Part shown: positions 1 through 6,589 of the stretch, piece by piece
Layout: each line of letters starts with the position of its first letter
Numbering within the stretch: position 1 is the stretch's first letter
Assembly: GCA_019236085.1 (NCBI GenBank)
Contig: JAFAJR010000195.1
Location: 1-7,771 of the forward strand
DNA length: 7,771 nt
Direction: 5' to 3'
Source of the DNA: Candidatus Dormiibacterota bacterium
Lineage (GTDB): Bacteria; Chloroflexota; Dormibacteria; Aeolococcales; Aeolococcaceae
Program-made: the position numbers and the translations under genes
The notes under the pieces: model-generated
Databases searched by the model: none
What the model was told of the DNA's origin: nothing
Seen by the model: only the letters and a program-made list of their open reading frames with translations

Positions 1-1732
<1,732 letters not shown>

Positions 1733-1738
1733 GGACTG

Positions 1739-1743
1739 CCTCC
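1739..1743 (-). promoter_or_regulatory. Shine-Dalgarno site of clpC
   Basis: GGAGG on the minus strand, 6 bases before the TTG start codon at 1730-1732. It decides the start, because no ATG or GTG exists in frame between this TTG and the upstream stop at 1781-1783. Confidence 0.8.
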
Positions 1744-1808
1744 GACCGCCCCCGCCGGCCCCTCCTGAGATCGGATGGGGTCAGCCCTGGGGCACCAGCA
1801 ACAGACCC

Positions 1809-1839
1809 ATTATGCCCGTGGGACGGAAAAGGTAAGCAA
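1809..1839 (-). promoter_or_regulatory. Candidate clpC promoter
   Basis: On the minus strand, TTGCTT (1834-1839) and CATAAT (1809-1814) resemble sigma70 -35 and -10 boxes. The spacer is 19 bases, longer than the usual 17. The region is relatively AT-rich for this genome and lies in the rpsA-clpC gap, so clpC may have its own promoter as well as readthrough from rpsA. No classical CtsR heptad repeat is visible. The evidence is motif resemblance only. Confidence 0.3.
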
Positions 1840-1843
1840 CTTT

Positions 1844-1853
1844 CCGTATACGG
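1844..1853. promoter_or_regulatory. 10-bp palindrome CCGTATACGG in the clpC leader
   Basis: A perfect 10-base palindrome lying 4 bases upstream of the candidate clpC -35 box. Stress-type clp genes are often controlled by repressors or activators acting at palindromic sites in this position, so it could be an operator. The sequence does not match an operator I recognise, and a 10-base palindrome can occur by chance. Confidence 0.25.
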
Positions 1854-1862
1854 GACGGCATG

Positions 1863-1880
1863 CCCCGCGCAACGACGGGG
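1863..1880 (-). terminator. Weak hairpin after rpsA
   Basis: CCCCG (1863-1867) pairs with CGGGG (1876-1880) around an 8-base loop, one base after the rpsA stop codon (1882-1884). The stem is GC-only but short, and no T-run follows on the minus strand. It is at best a partial terminator or an mRNA 3' end stabiliser, and rpsA transcripts may read into clpC. Confidence 0.22.
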
Positions 1881-1881
1881 T

Positions 1882-3189
1882 TCAGGCCTCGGCCGGTGAC
1901 TCCGAGGCCGGCTGCTCCTCCTCCGCCGGCGCTGCCTCGTCCTCGTGCTCCGGCTGCGGCGCGACACCGTTGACGGACTCGGACGAGTCGGCGGCTGCAG
2001 TCGCGGTGCTCGACGCGTCCTCTGCACGCGAATCGTCCTCGTCGTCCTCGTCGGGGTAGTCGTACGAGGAGGGTTCGAACGTCGCCCCTTCACTCGTCGG
2101 TCCGCCGCCGTGCAGCTGGCGCAGCGAGAGGCTGATGCGCCGGCGCAGCTTGTCGGCGGACAGCACCATCACTTCCACCTCCTCGCCGACCTTCAGCACA
2201 TCCTCGGTGCGCTCCACGTGATCCCAGGACAGCTCGCTGATGTGCAGCAGGCCCTCGACCCCGTCAGCAATCTGCAGGAACGCGCCGTACTTCTTGGTCT
2301 TGGTGACGATGCCCGGAACAGCCTTGCCAGGCGGGAATCGCTGCTCGATCGTGTCCCACGGATCGTCCGACATCTGGCGCAGCGACAAGCTGATGCGCGA
2401 CAGCTCGGCATCCAGCTTGATCACCTTCACCTTGACCTCGTCGCCGACATTCAGCACGTCGCTCACATTGTTGATGCGGTCCCAGGACAGCTCGCTGATG
2501 TGGATCAGGCCGTCGGCGCCGCCCAGGTTGACGAACGCGCCGTAGGAGGTGATGCCGCTGACCTTTCCCGTGACCAGGTCACCGACCTTGAGCTTCTCGA
2601 ACAGCTCCTCGCGCTGCCGGGCGCGGTCCTCGTCCTGAGCCGCGCGCTGCGACACGATCAGCCGGTTGCGCTTGCGGTTGACCTCCAGGATCTTCACGGG
2701 GATCTTGGTGCCGACAAGCTCGAGCAGGTTGCCGCTGAACTGGCGCGCCACCTGGCTGCTGGGCAGGAACCCGCGCAGACCCATGATGTTGACGATGAGT
2801 CCGCCCTTGTTCTGCTCGCGCACCTCGGCGTCGAGGATCTCGCCCTCGGACTCCTTCTGCGCGACCGCCTGCCAGATGCCTTCCGCTCGCGCTTTGCGCA
2901 GCGACAGCACGACGTTGCCGTGCTCATCCTCCGGCTGGATGATGTAGACCTTCACCGCGTCGCCGGGATTCAGCGTCACCGGCTGCTCGCCGCGGCCGTT
3001 GAGCTCGCGGTTGGAGATGATCCCCTCGCTCTTGGCGCCGATGTCGACGAGGACTTCGTCCGGGTCGACGCGCACCACGACTCCGTCCACGATGTCGCCG
3101 TGGGCCAGGGCCCGAATCGAGTTCTGGTCCTCCTTGAGGAGGTCCTCCATGGTGAGCGCTTCAGGCTCCTGAGTCGCGGTCGAGGTCAT
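1882..3189 (-). CDS. rpsA: 30S ribosomal protein S1 (four S1 domains, acidic tail)
   Basis: RNA-binding ribosomal protein that helps recruit and unfold mRNA at the 30S subunit. The 435-residue product has four S1/OB-fold repeats at about 30-98, 116-180, 201-270 and 287-357. Repeats 3 and 4 are the best conserved, with the matching cores GLIHISELSWD (227-237) and GLLHISELSWD (313-323). Four repeats is the arrangement typical of Gram-positive and actinobacterial-type S1, against six in E. coli. Residues 364-435 form a low-complexity tail with 23 Asp/Glu, one Arg and no Lys. The frame stays open upstream to 3357, but I start at ATG 3187-3189: AAGGAG precedes it by 3 bases, and the upstream residues are not S1-like. 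A promoter-like element lies about 140 bases upstream. clpC follows on the same strand. Confidence 0.95.
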   Translation of the reverse strand: MTSTATQEPEALTMEDLLKEDQNSIRALAHGDIVDGVVVRVDPDEVLVDIGAKSEGIISNRELNGRGEQPVTLNPGDAVKVYIIQPEDEHGNVVLSLRKARAEGIWQAVAQKESEGEILDAEVREQNKGGLIVNIMGLRGFLPSSQVARQFSGNLLELVGTKIPVKILEVNRKRNRLIVSQRAAQDEDRARQREELFEKLKVGDLVTGKVSGITSYGAFVNLGGADGLIHISELSWDRINNVSDVLNVGDEVKVKVIKLDAELSRISLSLRQMSDDPWDTIEQRFPPGKAVPGIVTKTKKYGAFLQIADGVEGLLHISELSWDHVERTEDVLKVGEEVEVMVLSADKLRRRISLSLRQLHGGGPTSEGATFEPSSYDYPDEDDEDDSRAEDASSTATAAADSSESVNGVAPQPEHEDEAAPAEEEQPASESPAEA

Positions 3190-3192
3190 CTG

Positions 3193-3198
3193 CTCCTT
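3193..3198 (-). promoter_or_regulatory. Shine-Dalgarno site of rpsA
   Basis: AAGGAG on the minus strand, 3 bases before ATG 3187-3189. The spacing is tight but the match is good, and it supports the short start over the longer open frame that extends to 3357. Confidence 0.6.
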
Positions 3199-3329
3199 TG
3201 TTCCAGCTCGTCCTCCGCACGGGATGGATGTTCGAGGTGAATGCCGCTGGATCCGGGCCGGCCGGTGAATGGTGCAATCGCACTCGGGGCCAAGGGGCGC
3301 GTGTGCGCCATGCCACTGCGATCGTTCGG

Positions 3330-3357
3330 AGTGTATCACCGGCTCTGCGCACGGCAA
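3330..3357 (-). promoter_or_regulatory. Candidate rpsA promoter with extended -10
   Basis: On the minus strand, TTGCCG (3352-3357) and TACACT (3330-3335) are separated by 16 bases, and TGA directly before TACACT gives an extended -10 (TGn). Each hexamer matches the sigma70 consensus at 4 of 6 positions. Transcription would begin near 3323, giving an rpsA leader of roughly 130 bases. This is the best promoter-like match I found in the 270-base divergent region between rpsA and the zinc-ribbon gene. The rest of that region shows no gene I can support. Confidence 0.5.
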
Positions 3358-3459
3358 ACGCAGCTTCAGGTGTCAGAAGTTTGTTGCAGCGCGGAGCCGG
3401 TGCCGCGACAGCGCGATCGGGCGGCCTGTCGCACATGCGGCGGCACGCTTCGACGTGCC

Positions 3460-3666
3460 ATGCGAGTGACCATCACCTGCGAGGAGTGTGGGGAGCGGCA
3501 CCGGCTCGAACGCCGGGTGACCGAGCCGGGGCCGATCTGGATCATCTGCCACAACTGCGAGCTGCCGCTGCAGGCCGTACTCGACGGACCGACCGCCGAG
3601 GCCGCGCTGGCGCCGCCGAAGCCGTCCGCGTGGACCGGCGTCGTCGACTTCTCCAACGCCGTCTGA
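3460..3666 (+). CDS. Small zinc-ribbon-like protein, unknown function
   Basis: Product of 68 residues. Two CxxC pairs, C7-x2-C10 in TCEECGERH and C30-x2-C33 in CHNCELP, are spaced as in a four-cysteine zinc ribbon, so zinc binding is a fair inference. The rest has no recognisable domain; the C-terminal half is rich in Pro and Ala. No signal peptide or membrane segment is visible. I chose ATG 3460 because it begins just ahead of the first CxxC. There is no Shine-Dalgarno sequence before it, and the same frame is open back to 3241, where another CxxC-like stretch (CRTC) occurs at about 3427-3438, so the true start could be further upstream. It lies 74 bases before clpS on the same strand and diverges from rpsA. 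Similar short zinc ribbons occur in transcription or ribosome-associated proteins, but I do not assign a role. Confidence 0.6.
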   Translation: MRVTITCEECGERHRLERRVTEPGPIWIICHNCELPLQAVLDGPTAEAALAPPKPSAWTGVVDFSNAV

Positions 3667-3728
3667 CCCTCCGCCTTCCCATCACCCCGTTCTGAACGCC
3701 GCTCTTCCCGCCGCGCCCCGGGCCGGAT

Positions 3729-3734
3729 TACCCT
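3729..3734 (+). promoter_or_regulatory. Possible -10 box for leaderless clpS transcript
   Basis: TACCCT fits the relaxed TANNNT -10 pattern of high-GC bacteria. It lies exactly at -12 to -7 if transcription starts at G3741, the first base of the clpS GTG codon. No Shine-Dalgarno sequence precedes that codon and no clear -35 box is visible. Confidence 0.4.
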
Positions 3735-3740
3735 TAGTGC

Positions 3741-4034
3741 GTGGCGACGAGCACCGTCCCAGCCCCGGTCCGCGACCCTGAGCGCAAGGAGCGCGTCGAT
3801 CGGGAGTTCGGCTGGAACGTGGTGGTCTGGAACGACCCCGTGACGCTCATGACTTATGTGGTGCTGGTCCTCCGCCATCTGTACGGCTACGACCACGAGA
3901 CTGCTGCCCGCCTCATGCTCCAGGTGCACAACGAGGGACGCGCCGTGGTCGCCACCCAGCCCCGGGAGCAGGCGGAGGTGACGGTCGCGCGGCTCCACGC
4001 CTTCGGCCTCCAGGCAACCCTCGCCCAGCCCTGA
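3741..4034 (+). CDS. clpS: ATP-dependent Clp protease adaptor ClpS
   Basis: Small cytoplasmic adaptor that binds N-degron substrates (destabilising N-terminal residues) and docks on the N-domain of ClpA or ClpC. The 97-residue product has a disordered N-terminal stretch of about 22 residues, then the ClpS fold. The specificity pocket segment reads W30-N31-D32-P33-V-T-L-M37, with Pro at the position of the second Asp in E. coli ClpS, as I recall from actinobacterial ClpS proteins. H63 in QVHNEGRAVV matches the conserved pocket histidine. Length is normal for the family. The start is GTG 3741 with no Shine-Dalgarno sequence; an ATG at 3849 would cut into the conserved core. A DUF2017 gene follows 7 bases later, and the likely partner clpC is on the opposite strand about 2 kb away. 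Confidence 0.93.
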   Translation: MATSTVPAPVRDPERKERVDREFGWNVVVWNDPVTLMTYVVLVLRHLYGYDHETAARLMLQVHNEGRAVVATQPREQAEVTVARLHAFGLQATLAQP

Positions 4035-4041
4035 TCGCCTC

Positions 4042-4491
4042 ATGGCCCAGGTGCTGCGCCGCCGGGGGCGGATCCAGGTCAAGCTCGACTCCCGGGAACG
4101 CGACGCCCTGCTCCGGATCCTCGGCGAGCTGCAGCCCACGCTGCAGACCAACCTTGGCAGGCCGCCTCGCGCCTACGACGACCCCCAGATGCAGGCGGAG
4201 TACGACCGCTGGGTCCGGCCCGACGTGGAACGCGGACGCGAGGCCGACGTCGCCGTGGTGCGGGACAGCCTGGAGGCCGGTGAGGACACCCTGCCGCTCA
4301 CCGAGGCCCAGGCGCTCGCCTGGCTGCGGGCCTTCAACCATCTGCGGCTGGCTGCCGGTGGCATCCTCGGCATCGAGGAAGACGGTTGGGAGACGACGCT
4401 CGACGAGCGCGCCCGCCGGCGCCCCGAGTACGGCGTGCTGATGGCCCTGGGCTACCTGCAGGAGGAGCTGGTAGCCGCCCTCGAATCCTGA
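4042..4491 (+). CDS. DUF2017 family protein, clpS neighbour
   Basis: Product of 149 residues, soluble, with no signal peptide or membrane segment. I assign it to DUF2017 from its position right behind clpS, its length, and a recognisable layout: a basic N-terminus with a strand-like segment (RGRIQVKL), a helix at about 18-38, the segment RAYDDPQMQAEYDRWVRPD (43-61), a helix ALAWLRAFNHLRLAAGGILG (91-110), and the C-terminal helix YGVLMALGYLQEELVAAL (130-147). Function of the family is not established. Tight linkage to clpS is a recurring actinobacterial arrangement, which suggests but does not prove a role in ClpS/ClpC substrate handling. It starts at ATG 4042, 7 bases after the clpS stop, with no clear Shine-Dalgarno sequence, so translation probably depends on clpS. 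Its stop codon faces that of the pilin gene 7 bases away. Confidence 0.85.
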   Translation: MAQVLRRRGRIQVKLDSRERDALLRILGELQPTLQTNLGRPPRAYDDPQMQAEYDRWVRPDVERGREADVAVVRDSLEAGEDTLPLTEAQALAWLRAFNHLRLAAGGILGIEEDGWETTLDERARRRPEYGVLMALGYLQEELVAALES

Positions 4492-4502
4492 CCGCGGGTC
4501 AG
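4488..4502. terminator. Inverted repeat holding two convergent stop codons
   Basis: CTGACC (4488-4493) and GGTCAG (4497-4502) form a perfect 6-base stem around GCG. The TGA of the DUF2017 gene (4489-4491) and the TGA of the minus-strand pilin gene (4499-4501) each lie inside an arm. It could act as a short bidirectional 3' hairpin. Neither side has a T-run, so intrinsic termination is uncertain. Confidence 0.35.
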
Positions 4503-4684
4503 TGCGAGAGGCCGCTCGAGATGTTGGAGAACACGTTGTTGACCTCTTTGCCGATAGCGGTGAGCACCACGACCACGACGACGGCGATGAGGACGAGAAT
4601 CAAGGCGTACTCCACCATGCCCTGCCCCTCTTCGCGGTCCCATCCTGCCTGAAGGCGCGCGATCAACAGCGACAATCTGTGCAT
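4499..4684 (-). CDS. Flp family type IVb pilin
   Basis: Precursor of a small membrane-anchored pilin of the Flp/Tad type; about 61 residues, normal for the family. A charged leader ends in DREEG, followed by QGMVEY. With cleavage after G20 by a TadV-type prepilin peptidase, Glu falls at +5 and Tyr at +6, the Flp signature. A strongly hydrophobic helix follows (ALILVLIAVVVVVVLTAIG), then a polar end (KEVNNVFSNISSGLSH). I start at ATG 4682-4684; GTG 4703-4705 would add 7 residues and lie 8 bases from the kinase stop. Neither has a good Shine-Dalgarno sequence. It follows the kinase gene on the same strand, so it is probably the last gene of the regulator-kinase unit. No tad secretion ATPase, TadV peptidase or other pilus genes are in the window. 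Confidence 0.86.
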   Translation of the reverse strand: MHRLSLLIARLQAGWDREEGQGMVEYALILVLIAVVVVVVLTAIGKEVNNVFSNISSGLSH

Positions 4685-4713
4685 GTCGGCAAGGGTCGCC
4701 GCCACACCTGAAC

Positions 4714-5799
4714 TCAGACTGAAGCAGGCGTCACGGGCAGGTGGAGAACAATTGCCGTTCCGCGTGCATCGGTGCTGAGCAGCTCGATTGCGCCGCCATG
4801 CGCCGCCGCCACGGCGGCCGACACCGCAAGGCCGAGCCCGGTGCCGCTGGAAGTGCGCCGCTCACCCGACGTCGCGGTCCGGAATCGCTGGAACAGCGAC
4901 TCGCGGATGGCGGGTGGTATGCCGCAACCGGTGTCACTGACGGTGATGTCGCAGGTGTCGCCGGCCGCCTGAACCCCCATCGACACCGTGCCACCGCGCG
5001 GCGTGTGACGGATGGCGTTCTCCAGAAGGTTGTCCAGCACCCGGCCCACCATGGCCGGGTCGCACACCACCTCGTTGCCGGTGCCGGCGTCGGCCTCGAG
5101 CCGGACACCCGCTGTGTCGGCCGGCTGGCGCCAGCGGGACCGGGCAGCCGACACCAGCCGCAGCGCGTCGCACCGCTCGGTGCTCAGGGCCAGGCTTCCG
5201 GCGTCGCTCTGGGCGAGCGTGAGAAGGCCGTTGGTGACGCGGATGAGGCGATCGACCTCTTCCAGCACCGTCTCGGCCCGCTGCCGGTAATCCTCGGGGC
5301 TGCGCGGCCGCCGCACCATGTGCTCCAGCGTCGCGCGCATCAGGGTGAGCGGCGAGCGCAGCTCGTGGGCGGCGTCCGCCGTGAAGTGCAGCAGCTGCTC
5401 GTGGGTGTGCTGCCGGGCTTCCGTGGTGGACCGGATGGCCCTGACCATGAGGTTGGCCATCACCGCCGCCACCACCGTCGCGCTGAATTGGAACTTGGCG
5501 GTGAGCGGGTCGACTGCGTCGTACTGCACGGCCACGAAGGGCATCGCCAGCGCTGCCGCAGTCACCGGCAGGCTCAGCGACAGGGGCAGGAGCCAGGTGG
5601 CGGCGAGCACGGCAAGCAGGCTGAAGCCGCCGAAGGTGACCTGTTCCGGGGTGACGACCTCGCCGACAAGCACGCCGACGATGACCCCGATGCAGACCAC
5701 GAACGTCACCGCGCGGCCCTGCCAGGACTTCACCCGCTGCGGCTGGGCCAGGAACTCGCTGAAGGGCAGGTTGATCTGCCCACGGCCGGCTCGGTTCAC
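4714..5799 (-). CDS. Membrane sensor histidine kinase
   Basis: Autophosphorylating sensor that passes phosphate to the adjacent response regulator. The 361-residue product begins with a cytoplasmic stretch of about 28 residues, then hydrophobic segments at about 29-48, 56-93 (enough for two helices) and 106-122. The loops between are short, so there is no extracytoplasmic sensor domain, and no HAMP domain fits between the last helix and the H-box. Kinase motifs are complete: H145 in HELRSPL, N-box DNLLEN (256-261), G1 DTGCG (289-293), F-box FQRFR (303-307), G2 GTGLGL (319-324). The start is GTG 5797-5799. GGGAGG lies 10 bases upstream, and the codon overlaps the regulator's TGA as GTGA, which implies coupled translation. 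Short-loop kinases of this kind often sense the membrane or a partner membrane protein, but the signal here is unknown. The pilin gene lies just downstream. Confidence 0.95.
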   Translation of the reverse strand: MNRAGRGQINLPFSEFLAQPQRVKSWQGRAVTFVVCIGVIVGVLVGEVVTPEQVTFGGFSLLAVLAATWLLPLSLSLPVTAAALAMPFVAVQYDAVDPLTAKFQFSATVVAAVMANLMVRAIRSTTEARQHTHEQLLHFTADAAHELRSPLTLMRATLEHMVRRPRSPEDYRQRAETVLEEVDRLIRVTNGLLTLAQSDAGSLALSTERCDALRLVSAARSRWRQPADTAGVRLEADAGTGNEVVCDPAMVGRVLDNLLENAIRHTPRGGTVSMGVQAAGDTCDITVSDTGCGIPPAIRESLFQRFRTATSGERRTSSGTGLGLAVSAAVAAAHGGAIELLSTDARGTAIVLHLPVTPASV

Positions 5800-6485
5800 A
5801 CCCGTGCAGCCTCCCGCCGCAGCTCGAAGCGATAGCCGGTGTTGCGCAGCGTCGTGATGCAGTCGGCCGCGCCGGCGTCGGCGAGCTTGCGCCGCAGGCG
5901 GGCCACGTAGACCTCGATGAGGTTGGCCGCGGCCGCGCCGTCGTCGCCCCAGCCGTGCCGGTGCAGCTGGTCCTTGCTCACCACCTGACCGGCGTTGGCA
6001 AGCAGCGCCTCCAGGAGGTCGAACTCCCGCCGGGTCAGCTGCAGCTCGGTGCCGTTGACGTGCACCCGCCGCGCCCCGCTGTCCAGGTGAACTCCCGAAG
6101 CGCTGCGCAGCTGACCGCGGCGCTGGTCGCGCCGGGTCAGGGCATTGAGGCGCGCTTCGAGTTCGGCAAAGGCGAACGGCTTCACCAGGTAGTCGTCAGC
6201 GCCGGCGTTGAGACCACGCACCCGGTCTGGGATGCCGTCCAGCGCGGTGAGCATCAGCACCGCGGTGCGCACGCCGCGCTCCCGCAGCAGGCGGCAGGTC
6301 TCCACGCCGTCGATGCCGCCGCCGAGCATCACGTCGAGCATGATCACGTCGTAGGCCTGCGTCGCCAGCGTGCGAACCGCACTGACGCCGTCGGTGACGA
6401 CGTCGGCGTCGATGCCGGCCTCCTCCAGGCCGTCACGCACCACACTGGCCAGCCGCCGGTCGTCGTCGACGATGAGCACACGCAT
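5796..6485 (-). CDS. OmpR/PhoB-family response regulator
   Basis: DNA-binding partner of the downstream kinase. The 229-residue product has a receiver domain (1-about 118) with the acidic pair D7/D8, phospho-acceptor D51, T80 and K102 (KPF), so phosphotransfer should work. A winged-helix effector domain follows at about 130-225 with LTRREFDLLEALL (recognisable OmpR-type entry helix), the segment IEVYVARLRRKL and the wing TLRNTGYRFEL. One oddity: after D51 the usual LPGMDG-type turn reads LGGGIDG, with Gly for the conserved Pro and one extra residue. I confirmed this from the bases (three GGC codons in a row). The start is ATG 6483-6485; there is no Shine-Dalgarno sequence, and a perfect inverted repeat touches the start codon. 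The stop overlaps the kinase start by 4 bases. Confidence 0.96.
   Translation of the reverse strand: MRVLIVDDDRRLASVVRDGLEEAGIDADVVTDGVSAVRTLATQAYDVIMLDVMLGGGIDGVETCRLLRERGVRTAVLMLTALDGIPDRVRGLNAGADDYLVKPFAFAELEARLNALTRRDQRRGQLRSASGVHLDSGARRVHVNGTELQLTRREFDLLEALLANAGQVVSKDQLHRHGWGDDGAAAANLIEVYVARLRRKLADAGAADCITTLRNTGYRFELRREAARV
5810..5815 (-). promoter_or_regulatory. Shine-Dalgarno site of the kinase gene
   Basis: GGGAGG on the minus strand inside the last codons of the response regulator, 10 bases before the kinase GTG start. It supports the GTGA overlap start. Confidence 0.55.
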
Positions 6486-6506
6486 GTGCGCTGATTGTCA
6501 GCGCAC
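6486..6506. promoter_or_regulatory. Perfect 9-3-9 inverted repeat at the response regulator start
   Basis: Arms GTGCGCTGA (6486-6494) and TCAGCGCAC (6498-6506) pair perfectly around TTG. The repeat touches the ATG of the response regulator (6483-6485). It could be an operator overlapping the transcription start, for example for autoregulation, or an mRNA hairpin masking initiation. I infer a regulatory role from symmetry and position only. Confidence 0.5.
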
Positions 6507-6535
6507 GTATCGTCACTGGCGGCACGCTGTCGCAA
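6506..6535 (-). promoter_or_regulatory. Candidate promoter of the regulator-kinase-pilin unit
   Basis: On the minus strand, TTGCGA (6530-6535) and GATACG (6506-6511) are 18 bases apart. Start of transcription would fall inside the inverted repeat, leaving a leader of only about a dozen bases before the ATG. GACAAT inside the repeat (about 6494-6499) is an alternative -10 that would give a nearly leaderless mRNA. Both are weak matches. Confidence 0.3.
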
Positions 6536-6570
6536 TCGCGATGCGGATGTGCGATCTCTGTCGCGCGCGT

Positions 6571-6587
6571 CACGGCGTCGTGCCGTG
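6571..6587 (-). terminator. GC-rich hairpin after the MFS gene
   Basis: CACGGC (6571-6576) and GCCGTG (6582-6587) form a 6-base stem with a 5-base loop, starting 2 bases beyond the MFS stop codon. No T-run follows. Its place between the MFS gene and the response regulator suggests at least partial separation of the two units. Confidence 0.35.
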
Positions 6588-6589
6588 GT

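Noticed and set aside
1945..3240. 431-residue plus-strand open frame opposite rpsA
   Set aside because: A shadow of the S1 gene. Its apparent repeats (for example DVQ and LADVQQA-like strings) are the complement of the S1 domain repeats.
3190..3357. N-terminal extension of S1 by 56 residues to a GTG near 3357
   Set aside because: The added residues do not resemble S1, the extension would cover the best promoter-like element, and ATG 3189 has its own AAGGAG.
4741..5835. 364-residue plus-strand open frame opposite the histidine kinase
   Set aside because: The opposite strand carries every kinase motif in order. This frame has only His/Arg/Gly-rich low-complexity sequence.
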